NCBI RefSeq assembly: GCF_013362815.1
Contig: NZ_JABFVK010000112.1
Location: 1 to 53,680 of the forward strand
Source of the DNA: Hamadaea sp.
GTDB taxonomy: Bacteria; Actinomycetota; Actinomycetes; Mycobacteriales; Micromonosporaceae
Length of the DNA: 53,680 nucleotides
Reading direction: 5' to 3'
This document shows positions 8,762-16,826 of the stretch, piece after piece (within the stretch, counting starts at the first letter, position 1; each line of letters begins with the position of its first letter). A program made the translations under genes and the position numbers. The notes beneath the pieces are model-generated. The model was not told the origin of the DNA, made no database searches, and worked only from the letters and a program-made list of their open reading frames with translations.

Positions 8762-10795
8762 ATGACCATCGCAGAAGACCGCGTGCAAGAGACGCCGACC
8801 GTGGTGCCCGAGCCGACGAACGGGCGGGCGGAGCGGAGAAAGCCGAGATGGGAGCGGACGGCGCTGCTGGCCCTGCTGATGGCGACCGGCGTCCTCTACA
8901 TCTGGGGACTCGGCAAGTCCGGCTGGGCCAACGCGTACTACTCGGCCGCGGTCCAAGCCGGTTCGCAGAGCTGGAAGGCGATGTTCTTCGGCTCGTTCGA
9001 CTCCTCGAACTTCATCACCGTCGACAAGACGCCCGCGTCGTTGTGGGTGATGTCGATCTCCGCCCGGATCTTCGGCGTGAACTCGTGGAGCATCCTCGTT
9101 CCGCAGGCGCTGGAAGGAGTCGCCGCAGTCGGCGTGCTTTACGCAGCCGTACGCCGTTGGTTCGGTCCGGCAGCGGGCCTCCTCGCGGGCGGTGTCATGG
9201 CGTTGACGCCGGTCGCAGTGCTCATGTTCCGGTTCAACAATCCCGACGCGCTGCTGGTTCTGCTGCTCGTCGCGGGGGCGTACGCCGTCACCCGGGCGGT
9301 GGAGCAGGGCAAGACGAGGTGGCTGTTGCTGGCCGGTGGGCTCGTCGGCTTCGCCTTCCTCGCCAAGATGCTGCAGGCGCTGCTGGTCGTCCCGGCGTTC
9401 GGCCTGGTCTACCTGATCGCGGCGCCGGTCGGCTTCTGGAAACGGGTATGGCAGCTGCTGGCCGCGCTCGGCGCGATGATCGCCGGTGCCGGATGGTGGA
9501 TCGCGATCGTGTCGCTGTGGCCCGCGTCGTCCCGCCCGTACATCGGCGGCTCGCAGTCCAACAGCATCCTCGAGCTGACCCTCGGCTACAACGGCTTCGG
9601 CCGGCTGACCGGTGAAGAGGTCGGCAGCGTCGGCGGCGGTGGCGGCGGCAACGGCGGCATGTGGGGCTCGACCGGCCTCACCCGGCTGTTCGACGGCGAG
9701 ATCGGCGGCCAGGTCGCCTGGCTGCTCCCGGCCGCAGTGATCTTCCTGATCGGCGGCCTGCTGCTGAGCCTGCGAGCTGCGCGTACCTCCCGGATGCGGG
9801 CCGGTCTGCTCCTCTGGGGTGGCTGGCTGCTGGTCACCGCCGGGACGTTCAGCTTCATGGCCGGCATCTTCCACGCGTACTACACCGTCGCGCTCGCGCC
9901 CGCGATCGGCGCGCTCATCGGCATCGGCGCGGTCTCGCTCTGGCAACACCGGGCGCATGTCATGGCTCGCTCGATCCTCGCGGCCGCGCTCTCGGTCACT
10001 GCAGTCTGGTCCAGCGTGCTGCTCGGTCGGAGCGCCGACTTCGTGCCCTGGCTGCGTACCAGTGTGGTCGTAGTGGGATTGCTCGCGGCCGCGGCGCTCC
10101 TCGCGTTGCCCTGGTTGCGCTGGCGTCGCGTGGCCGTAGTGGTCGCGGCCGTGGGCATCGCGGTCGGCCTGGCGGGCCCCGCAGCCTACGCGCTGGACAC
10201 CGCCGCGACCGCGCATACCGGCTCGATCCCCACCGCGGGCCCGTCGGTGCAAGGCTCAGGCTTCGGCGGCCGGATGGGTGGTGGCGGTCAGCGCGGCGGC
10301 TTCGGCAACGGGGGCCTGCAGCCGCCCAATATGGGTACGCAGAATGGCGCGGTCCAGCCCGGCAACGGCCAGATGGGGTTCCCGGGAACGGGCACGCGCA
10401 CCGACGGCGGCTTCCGGATGGGCGGCGGCGCGGGCGGCCTGCTCGCCGCGTCGACGCCGGACAGCGAGCTGGTCAAGCTGCTGCAGACCGATGCCGATCA
10501 GTACGCCTGGGCCGGCGCGGCGGTGGGCTCGCAGAACGCGGCGGGCTACCAGCTCGGCAGCGGTGAGCCGGTGATGAGCCTGGGCGGCTTCAACGGCAGC
10601 GACCCGTCGATCTCGCTGGCCGACTTCCAGAAACTCGTCGAGCAGAAGAAGATCCACTACTTCCTCGGCGGCAGCGGATTCGGCGGGATGTCCAACGGCG
10701 GCAGCAACTCGGCGTCGCAGATCGCGAGCTGGGTCACGCAGAACTTCACCGCCGAGACGGTCGGCGGCGTCACCGTCTACGACCTGACCCGGTAA
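8762..10795 (+). CDS. GT39/ArnT-like membrane glycosyltransferase with Gly-rich linker
   Basis: 677 residues. About 11-12 membrane helices cover residues 35-490. An early extracytoplasmic loop carries FITVDKTPASLWVM, the conserved acidic/DKPP-like segment of PMT/ArnT glycosyltransferases that take sugars from polyprenyl phosphate. A glycine-rich linker (about 500-560, GGRMGGGGQRGG type) joins a soluble C-terminal domain (about 565-677) with HYFLGG, as in the YkcA/B-like mannosyltransferase group. It probably glycosylates a cell-envelope acceptor on the outer face; donor and acceptor are not known. The ATG is preceded by GGAGAAAG at 8741-8748, a slightly long spacing. It follows the PBP gene on the same strand, separated by the palindrome, and converges on the antiporter 9 bp away. 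Confidence 0.88.
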   Translation: MTIAEDRVQETPTVVPEPTNGRAERRKPRWERTALLALLMATGVLYIWGLGKSGWANAYYSAAVQAGSQSWKAMFFGSFDSSNFITVDKTPASLWVMSISARIFGVNSWSILVPQALEGVAAVGVLYAAVRRWFGPAAGLLAGGVMALTPVAVLMFRFNNPDALLVLLLVAGAYAVTRAVEQGKTRWLLLAGGLVGFAFLAKMLQALLVVPAFGLVYLIAAPVGFWKRVWQLLAALGAMIAGAGWWIAIVSLWPASSRPYIGGSQSNSILELTLGYNGFGRLTGEEVGSVGGGGGGNGGMWGSTGLTRLFDGEIGGQVAWLLPAAVIFLIGGLLLSLRAARTSRMRAGLLLWGGWLLVTAGTFSFMAGIFHAYYTVALAPAIGALIGIGAVSLWQHRAHVMARSILAAALSVTAVWSSVLLGRSADFVPWLRTSVVVVGLLAAAALLALPWLRWRRVAVVVAAVGIAVGLAGPAAYALDTAATAHTGSIPTAGPSVQGSGFGGRMGGGGQRGGFGNGGLQPPNMGTQNGAVQPGNGQMGFPGTGTRTDGGFRMGGGAGGLLAASTPDSELVKLLQTDADQYAWAGAAVGSQNAAGYQLGSGEPVMSLGGFNGSDPSISLADFQKLVEQKKIHYFLGGSGFGGMSNGGSNSASQIASWVTQNFTAETVGGVTVYDLTR

Positions 10796-10804
10796 CACCA
10801 CGCC

Positions 10805-12040
10805 CTACAGAGCCTCGGGCTCAGCGGGCAGGGAGACCGGTGCGTCCCGTGTGGACGCGCCGGTCTCCTGCGTACTGCCGCGCTGTAGGCGCATGGCGAC
10901 CTGCGGGAAGATCAGGATGGACAGCGCGCCCGCCGCCACCAGCGACGCGTCCAGTGGAGTCGTCAGTACGCCGTCCTGCGTGCCGATGGTGGTGATGACC
11001 ACGATCAGCGGCAGTGCCGACGCACCGAACAGCGCCAGCGACAGCCGATCGCGTACGCCGGGCAGGTCCCGCCAGTGGATCAGGAAGATCGGGCCCCCCC
11101 GGACGACGAACAGCGCCAGCACGAACAGCGCAGTGGCCAGCAGTCCCTCGATCGAGGAGAGCGCCCCGAGATTCAGGTTGATCCCGCTCACCACGAAGAA
11201 GATGGGGATGAGGAAGCCGAATCCGATCGCGTCCAGCTTGGCCTCGACTTGATGGGTCAGCTGCTCCGACGCCGGGCGCATCGCGAGGCGTACGACGATG
11301 CCGGCCGCGAACGAGCCGAGCAGGGTGTCCAGTTCGAACCGGTACGCCAGCCACACCATCGTGACCAGCACCAGCAGAATGAGCCGGATCGCCAGCTGAG
11401 CCGAGGTATGCAGAGTCCGGATGACCAGCCGGGACATCCGCGGCGACGGAGGCTGCCGGGCGAGGTGGGCGGCGCCGATGGCGATCGTGGCGAAGACCCC
11501 GAGCAGCACCATCGAGTGCACCGGGTTGTCCGTCGTCAACACCACCGAGATGGCCACGATCGGCGCGAACTCCCCGATCGCGCCCACCGCCATGACCCGG
11601 TTGCCGAACGGCGTACCGAGCATTCCCCGGTCGCGGAGAATCGGCAGCAGCGTGCCCAAGGCGGTGGTGGTCAGGGCCAGCCCGATGACCATCGTCTTCA
11701 GCGAGAACCCCGTACGCAGCGCGACGATCCCGAGCCCGACCGCCAGCGAGCACAACCACCCGGTGACCGCCAGCGTCAACGGCCGCCCCCGGAGCCGCCC
11801 GAAGTCGATCTCGTAGCCGGCCATGAACATGAGCACGGCGAGACCGAGGCTGGACAGCGCACTGATGATGTCGTCGACCTTCGCCCACCCCAGCACGAAC
11901 GGTCCGACCAGTACGCCGAGGATCAGTTCGACGACGATGGTCGGGATCACGATCCAGCGCGACAGCCGGTCCACCACGATCGGCGAAGCCACCGCCGCGA
12001 TCGTGATCAACAGCAGGGTGAGCAGCGTAGACGAGGTCAC
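10805..12040 (-). CDS. CPA2-family cation/proton antiporter (KefB/NhaP-like)
   Basis: 411 residues with about 12 hydrophobic segments filling nearly the whole chain, from LLTLLLITIAAVASPIVV to the SILIFPQVAM helix. The helix 2-4 region (ILGVLVGPFVLG, LGLAVLMFMAGYEID) and the TTTALGTLLPILRDRG segment are typical Na/H_Exchanger (CPA2) landmarks. It should exchange K+ or Na+ for protons across the cytoplasmic membrane. No C-terminal TrkA_N (RCK) domain is present, so it is the short form; the last 25 residues are a hydrophilic tail. Translation starts at a GTG. Ion specificity cannot be read from the sequence. It is single on its strand and converges with the glycosyltransferase gene. Confidence 0.88.
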   Translation of the reverse strand: MTSSTLLTLLLITIAAVASPIVVDRLSRWIVIPTIVVELILGVLVGPFVLGWAKVDDIISALSSLGLAVLMFMAGYEIDFGRLRGRPLTLAVTGWLCSLAVGLGIVALRTGFSLKTMVIGLALTTTALGTLLPILRDRGMLGTPFGNRVMAVGAIGEFAPIVAISVVLTTDNPVHSMVLLGVFATIAIGAAHLARQPPSPRMSRLVIRTLHTSAQLAIRLILLVLVTMVWLAYRFELDTLLGSFAAGIVVRLAMRPASEQLTHQVEAKLDAIGFGFLIPIFFVVSGINLNLGALSSIEGLLATALFVLALFVVRGGPIFLIHWRDLPGVRDRLSLALFGASALPLIVVITTIGTQDGVLTTPLDASLVAAGALSILIFPQVAMRLQRGSTQETGASTRDAPVSLPAEPEAL

Positions 12041-12104
12041 GGGATCATGCTCACACCCGCGATGGAGATCCCGGGCCGAATCGCCGACCTCCGCTCGTCC
12101 TCAT

Positions 12105-12206
12105 GATCGTCGGCACCCGACATTCTTGGCGCGCCACACGCCCTTGATCGTCGGATGCCGACAATCGTGAACGGTTTAGTGCATTGATCGTCGGCACCCG
12201 ACGATC
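12105..12206. repeat. Three small hairpins of one sequence, about 40 bp apart
   Basis: GATCGTCGG-CAC-CCGACATTC (12105-12125), GATCGTCGG-ATG-CCGACAATC (12146-12166) and GATCGTCGG-CAC-CCGACGATC (12186-12206). Copy 3 is a perfect 9-bp stem and the others have one or two mismatches. They fill the gap between the small secreted-protein gene (stop at 12254) and the antiporter start, so they lie downstream of the former. A tandem terminator or a repeat array of unknown function; no cas genes or spacer-like organisation. Confidence 0.75.
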
Positions 12207-12253
12207 TTGGGTGCCGGGACCGAGCCGCGGGTCGGTCACGGAGTCGCGGGAAC

Positions 12254-12655
12254 TCAGGCTGTGGTCGAGATTCCGTTCGTGGTGTCGGTGACGGTGACGT
12301 TCGTCCACGTGAGCGTCATCGGCGGCGAGCACGGCGGCGAGATGTTCGCGACGATCGTCAGGGAGAAGTTCGCCCGGCCGTTCTGCACCGGGAAGGTGCC
12401 GTCGGCGGAGAAGCTTCCCTTGTTCTCGGCGCTCGGGTGGTGGCCACCCTTGTTGACGCACAGCGCGGTGGCGCTGACGACGATGTGGACCTGGGACTCG
12501 TTGCCGAGGCCGGCCTCCTTCCCGCTGACGGTCAGGGAGCTGCCCGAACTCGACGCCGACACGGTGACGAAGTGCGGGCTGCCGGCCGACGCCGGCGGGG
12601 CTGCGAGGACGACGGCCGCGACGAGAGCGCCAAGTACGACGATGAACCGGCGCAT
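12254..12655 (-). CDS. Small secreted protein, function unknown
   Basis: 133 residues. The start is the ATG at 12655, chosen because CTGGAGGC lies 7-8 bases upstream and the protein then begins directly with a Sec signal (MRRFIVVLGALVAAVVLAA, cleavage near PASA-GS). The mature part, about 105 residues, is rich in Ser/Thr/Val with alternating beta-type hydrophobicity and two cysteines (ALCVNKGGH and SPPCSPP) that could form a disulfide. It looks like a small beta-sandwich extracellular protein. No family was recognised. The neighbouring MarR gene is 237 bp upstream on the same strand and that gap is long enough for an independent promoter. Confidence 0.75.
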   Translation of the reverse strand: MRRFIVVLGALVAAVVLAAPPASAGSPHFVTVSASSSGSSLTVSGKEAGLGNESQVHIVVSATALCVNKGGHHPSAENKGSFSADGTFPVQNGRANFSLTIVANISPPCSPPMTLTWTNVTVTDTTNGISTTA

Positions 12656-12862
12656 GATGATGCCTCCAGAAAAGACGTGGAACGGCATGCGGTATTGCCA
12701 CCCGGGATTCGGGCGCGAAAGTGTGCGGAAGCACTCGCGAATGGGTGCCTTCCACTGCCGCCTCGACGAGATCCGTCGGTGAGAACCAGCAGGTCAGCGG
12801 CGTTATGAGAACCCATACAAGGTCATGGGCTATGGCACAGAATATGCCAGGGTCCGGCGCTG

Positions 12863-12884
12863 ATGGGCCCTCCGTTCGGCCCAT
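12863..12884 (-). terminator. Hairpin after the marR-type gene
   Basis: ATGGGCC (12863-12869) pairs with GGCCCAT (12878-12884) with an 8-base loop, 9 bp beyond the stop of the MarR gene. No U-tract. Position is the main support. The rest of the 12656-12892 gap shows no further clear structure. Confidence 0.45.
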
Positions 12885-12892
12885 TCTGCGAG

Positions 12893-13387
12893 CTATTCCG
12901 CAGCCGATTCCGCAGCGTCGGACCCACCGCTGAGAGCGTCTTCCAACCGGGCGTCTTCGGCGAGGGCCCGGCCGAGGATGTCCATCGCGTCCGCGACGAC
13001 CCCTAGCTCGTCGACGCTGAGGCGGGCGAGCAAACGGCGGGAGTGCTCCTCGCCGACGGTCATGATGTCGTCCACCACCTGGGTGCCGCGCTCGGTCAGC
13101 TCCACTCGGCGTACGCGCCGGTCCTGCAGGTCCTCCCGGCGGCTGACGTAGCGCCCGGCGACGAGGCGGTCGACGATGCCGGTCATGGTGGCCGGGCTGA
13201 CCCCCATCTTCACCGCGAGCTCGTGCCCGCCCTGGCCGCCGTGCAGCCGCAAAGCGAAGAGGATCTTGAGCTGCGACATCGTCAGGTTGACGGCGAAGAA
13301 CGGGTTGGATCGATCTCGCGCCATCGCCAACTGGAACTGCCGCTGACCGGCCATGATCCGCGCGATTGCCGCGTCTTTGCTGGTCAC
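12893..13387 (-). CDS. MarR family transcriptional regulator
   Basis: 164 residues from the GTG at 13387, which has AGGAG 5 bases upstream; the frame is open much further upstream but runs through the divergent promoter region. The winged helix is clear: LTMSQLKILFALRLHGG, then the recognition helix MGVSPATMTGIVDRLVAGRYV and the wing with REDLQDRRVRRVELTERG. MarR proteins are dimers that usually bind a palindrome overlapping their own promoter and release it on ligand or oxidant binding. The gene is divergent from the RND permease gene with about 120 bp between the starts, the standard layout for a repressor of an efflux pump. The ligand is unknown. Confidence 0.92.
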   Translation of the reverse strand: MTSKDAAIARIMAGQRQFQLAMARDRSNPFFAVNLTMSQLKILFALRLHGGQGGHELAVKMGVSPATMTGIVDRLVAGRYVSRREDLQDRRVRRVELTERGTQVVDDIMTVGEEHSRRLLARLSVDELGVVADAMDILGRALAEDARLEDALSGGSDAAESAAE

Positions 13388-13447
13388 CGCTACTCCTGTG
13401 CTGGTCGGCCCCCGCGCAGGAGAAGCGTAACAGTAACCCGGTGAAAC

Positions 13448-13460
13448 GCTAAATATTAGC
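13448..13460. promoter_or_regulatory. Candidate MarR operator between marR and RND genes
   Basis: GCTAA-ATA-TTAGC is a perfect 5-bp inverted repeat in an unusually AT-rich stretch of an otherwise GC-rich intergenic region (13388-13508). It is 61 bp upstream of the MarR start and 48 bp upstream of the RND start. A second half-like sequence, AACTAAAC, follows at 13469. Binding by the neighbouring MarR protein is inferred from position only. Confidence 0.5.
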
Positions 13461-13508
13461 TTCAGGCAAACTAAACGGGTCGGGCCCACCGGACCCCCGG
13501 AGTTGACA

Positions 13509-16500
13509 ATGTCGTTCTTCTCGAGGCTCAGCCTCGCCAACCGCGGGCTCACCGCGCTGATCGCGGTGATCGTCACCGCGTTCGGCCTCATGGTGATTCC
13601 TCAGCTGAAGCAGCAGCTCTTCCCCTCCCTCGACTTCCCGGCCGCCTTCGTCTCGGCGGCCTACCCCGGCGCCGCCCCCGAGGTGGTCGCCACCCAGGTG
13701 ACCGAACCGATCGAGAACGCCCTGCAAGGCACGCCGGGCCTCAAGAAGGTCACCTCCACCTCCTCCGAGGGCGTCTCGACCGTGCAGATCGAGTTCGACT
13801 TCGGCACCGACCTCGACGACGCGACGACCAAGATGCAGTCGTCGCTGAGCCGGATCTCGGCCACCCTGCCGGACGGCGTGGACCCGCAGGTCTTCGCATT
13901 CCGCACGGACAACTTCCCGGTCGTCATCCTCGGCGCGAGCAACGGCGGCGACGAACGCCAGCTCGCCGAGAAGATCACCAAGGACGTCATCCCCGCCATC
14001 CAGGGCATCGACGGCGTACGCGAGGCGCAGCTCACCGGTGAGCGCCAGGCGCAACTCGTGATCGCGCCCGACCCGGCGAAGCTGGCCGGAGCGGGGCTGA
14101 CCGTCGCCGACCTGATGAACGTGCTGAAGGTCAACGGGATCGCGATGCCGGCCGGCACCCTGCCCGACGGCGACAAGACGCTGACCGTCTCGGTCGGTAC
14201 GCCGTTGGCCAAGATCGACGACCTCAAGAACCTCTACCTGCGGCCGGGTTCGGCCGCCCCCGGCACCGTCGTCAACCCCGTGAAGCTGGGCGACGTCGCG
14301 ACCGTCTCCGAGCAGCTCGCCCCGGCCACGTCCATCACCCGGACGAACGGCAAGGAGAGCCTGGGCATCATGGTGCTCGCCGCGCCGGACGGCAACGCTG
14401 TGGGCATCTCCCACGAGATCGCCGACATGCTGCCCGACCTGAAGGTGAAGCTGGGCGGCGACGCGCAGCTGACCGCCGTGTTCGACCAGGCTCCGTACGT
14501 CGAGAAGTCGATCGAAGGGCTGACCACCGAGGGTGCCCTCGGCCTGGCCATGGCCGTCATCGTGATCCTGGTCTTCCTGCTGTCGATCCGTTCGACCATC
14601 GTGACCGCGGTGTCCATTCCGCTGTCGGTCATCATCGCGTTGATCGCGCTCAAGGTCGGCGACTACTCGCTCAACATCCTGACGCTGGGCGCGCTGACCA
14701 TCGCGATCGGCCGGGTGGTCGACGACTCGATCGTGGTCCTCGAGAACATCAAGCGGCACTTGGCGTACGGGGAGGACAAGCAGCACGCCATCCTCGGCGC
14801 GGTCAAGGAGGTCGCGGGCGCGGTGACGGCGTCGACCCTGACGACGGTCGCCGTCTTCTCCCCGATCGCCCTGGTCGGCGGCCTGGTCGGGCAGCTGTTC
14901 TCCAGCTTCGCGATCACGGTCACGGTGGCACTGCTGGCCTCGCTGGCGGTGTCGCTGACGATCATCCCGGTGCTGGCGTACTGGTTCCTCAAGCCCGCCA
15001 ACGGTTCGGCTGATGCCGAGGCGATCCGGGAAGCCGCGGAGGCGAAGGAGCGCCGCAGCATCCTGCAGCGGATCTACGTGCCGATCATCCGGTTCGCCAC
15101 CAAGCGCCGCTGGATCACGGCGACCGCGGCGATCCTCGTCTTCTTCCTCACCATGGGTATGGCGAGCCTGCTGAAGACGAACTTCCTCGATCAGTCGGGC
15201 GAGACCACCCTGACGATCTCGCAGAAGATGCCGAACGGCACCAGCCTCGCGGTCACCGACGCGGCCTCGAAGAAGATCGAGTCCGTGGTGGCGAGCACCG
15301 ACGGCGTCGACACCTACCAGGTGACGGTGGGCTCCGGCGGGGCCTTCGGCTTCGGTGGCGGCGGCGGCAACACCGCGACCTTCAGCATCACGCTGAAGGA
15401 GGACGCCAAGGCGTACGACGTGCAGTCGAAGCTGCGCGACGACGTCGCCAAGTTGAGCGGCGTCGGTGAGGTGAAGGTCGACGCCGGCAACGGCGGTGGC
15501 GGCTTCTCGGCGAGCACGTTGCAGGTCGTCGTGCAGGCCGACGACGAGGCCGCGCTGAAGACCGCCAGCGACCAGGTACGCCAGGCGATGTCGGAGGTGC
15601 CGGACGTCACCGACGTCGCCAGCGACCTCTCGACGAGTGCGCCGCGCGTACAGGTGACCGTCGACCGGCAGAAGGCGGCCGCGGTCGGATTGACCGAGGC
15701 TCAGGTGGCGCAGGCGGTCGGCGCGGTGTTCCGCGGCGCTCCGCTCGGCCAGTACACCTTGGACGGACGCCGGCAGCAGGTCGTGCTGACCTTCGGCGGC
15801 GGCTCGCCGACCTCGGTGGACCAGCTCAAGAAGCTGCCGATCGCCGGTCCGCTGACGTTGGACCAGGTCGCCACGGTCGCCACCGTGGACGGCCCGACCC
15901 AGATCACCCGGATCGACGGCGACCGCAGCGTCACGGTGAGCGGCACGGCGACGGGCAGCAACCTGGGCAAGACGACGCAGGACTTGGACACCAAGCTCAA
16001 GACGCTCCAGCTCCCCGCGGGTGCGACCTACACGGTGGGAGGTGCGAGCGCCGACCAGGCGGACGCGTTCGGCAACCTCGGGCTGGCCCTGCTCGCCGCG
16101 ATCGCGATCGTCTTCCTGATCATGGCGGCCACCTTCAAGAGCCTGGTGCAACCGCTGATCCTGCTGGTCTCGGTGCCGTTCGCGGCCACCGGGGCGATCC
16201 TGGCCCTCCTCGTGACGGACACCGCGCTCGGCGTACCGGCGCTGATCGGCATGCTGATGCTGATCGGCATCGTGGTGACCAACGCGATCGTGCTCCTGGA
16301 TCTCGTCAACCAGTACCGGGCCCAAGGCGCCAGCGTGGTCGACGCGGTGGTCGAGGGTGGCCGTCGCCGGTTGCGCCCGATCCTCATGACGGCGGTCGCG
16401 ACGATCTTCGCGCTGCTGCCGATGGCGCTCGGCATCACCGGCGAGGGCGGGTTCATCTCGCAGCCGCTGGCGGTCGTCGTGATCGGCGGCTTGATCAGCT

Positions 16501-16718
16501 CGACGGTGCTGACCCTGATCCTCGTACCGACCCTCTACACCATGGTGGAGGGCCGCAAGGAGCGGAAGGCGGCCAAGCGGGCCCGCAAAGCCGGTATCCC
16601 GACCGAACCGCCACCCGCACCGGAGTCGGAGTCGGAGAGCGGCCCGAACCTGCTGGAGCCGCCGGCTCAGAAGAACGGGTTCGCCGACGTGCCCTCGGAG
16701 GACTGGGCTCGCCCCTGA
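13509..16718 (+). CDS. RND-family efflux permease (AcrB/HAE1-like)
   Basis: 1069 residues, normal for the family. Start is the ATG at 13509 with GGAG 7 bases upstream (a TTG two codons earlier is less likely). It has the RND duplicate plan: TM1 then a large extracytoplasmic porter loop, a block of TM helices 2-6 around residues 335-500, TM7 and a second porter loop, then helices 8-12. The helix-4 aspartate pair is present in VVDDSIVVLENI. The helix-10 segment reads IVVTNAIVLLDL, so the lysine of AcrB is a threonine. The second porter loop carries a Gly-rich insert (GGAFGFGGGGGN). It uses the proton gradient to export a substrate, unknown here. No membrane-fusion or outer-membrane partner is encoded nearby, as expected for a monoderm. 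Confidence 0.93.
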   Translation: MSFFSRLSLANRGLTALIAVIVTAFGLMVIPQLKQQLFPSLDFPAAFVSAAYPGAAPEVVATQVTEPIENALQGTPGLKKVTSTSSEGVSTVQIEFDFGTDLDDATTKMQSSLSRISATLPDGVDPQVFAFRTDNFPVVILGASNGGDERQLAEKITKDVIPAIQGIDGVREAQLTGERQAQLVIAPDPAKLAGAGLTVADLMNVLKVNGIAMPAGTLPDGDKTLTVSVGTPLAKIDDLKNLYLRPGSAAPGTVVNPVKLGDVATVSEQLAPATSITRTNGKESLGIMVLAAPDGNAVGISHEIADMLPDLKVKLGGDAQLTAVFDQAPYVEKSIEGLTTEGALGLAMAVIVILVFLLSIRSTIVTAVSIPLSVIIALIALKVGDYSLNILTLGALTIAIGRVVDDSIVVLENIKRHLAYGEDKQHAILGAVKEVAGAVTASTLTTVAVFSPIALVGGLVGQLFSSFAITVTVALLASLAVSLTIIPVLAYWFLKPANGSADAEAIREAAEAKERRSILQRIYVPIIRFATKRRWITATAAILVFFLTMGMASLLKTNFLDQSGETTLTISQKMPNGTSLAVTDAASKKIESVVASTDGVDTYQVTVGSGGAFGFGGGGGNTATFSITLKEDAKAYDVQSKLRDDVAKLSGVGEVKVDAGNGGGGFSASTLQVVVQADDEAALKTASDQVRQAMSEVPDVTDVASDLSTSAPRVQVTVDRQKAAAVGLTEAQVAQAVGAVFRGAPLGQYTLDGRRQQVVLTFGGGSPTSVDQLKKLPIAGPLTLDQVATVATVDGPTQITRIDGDRSVTVSGTATGSNLGKTTQDLDTKLKTLQLPAGATYTVGGASADQADAFGNLGLALLAAIAIVFLIMAATFKSLVQPLILLVSVPFAATGAILALLVTDTALGVPALIGMLMLIGIVVTNAIVLLDLVNQYRAQGASVVDAVVEGGRRRLRPILMTAVATIFALLPMALGITGEGGFISQPLAVVVIGGLISSTVLTLILVPTLYTMVEGRKERKAAKRARKAGIPTEPPPAPESESESGPNLLEPPAQKNGFADVPSEDWARP

Positions 16719-16741
16719 GGTAGCCCGGTCATCAGCTCCAC

Positions 16742-16775
16742 GAACGGCCCCCGCGCGGAAGTGCGGGGGCCGTTC
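16742..16775 (+). terminator. Strong terminator hairpin after RND gene
   Basis: GAACGGCCCCCGC (16742-16754) pairs perfectly with GCGGGGGCCGTTC (16763-16775) over 13 bp with an 8-base loop, 23 bp after the stop. It is unrelated in sequence to the GATC palindromes. Confidence 0.8.
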
Positions 16776-16826
16776 ACATATGTGAATGCTTGACGACATA
16801 CGGACAACTGGGCAAGATGGCGATCT

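Noticed and set aside
6628-8769. 713-codon minus frame opposite the PBP gene
   Set aside because: No recognisable motif; the plus-strand frame has STFK, SCN and KTG in order.
12105-12206. CRISPR-like array
   Set aside because: Only three units of about 21 bp, each a palindrome, with no cas genes; a hairpin repeat explains it better.
13449-16799. Open frame of 1116 codons on the minus strand opposite the RND gene
   Set aside because: It is the antisense of a clearly conserved permease, is full of Arg/Asp/His/Gln runs typical of GC3 shadows, and shows no domain.
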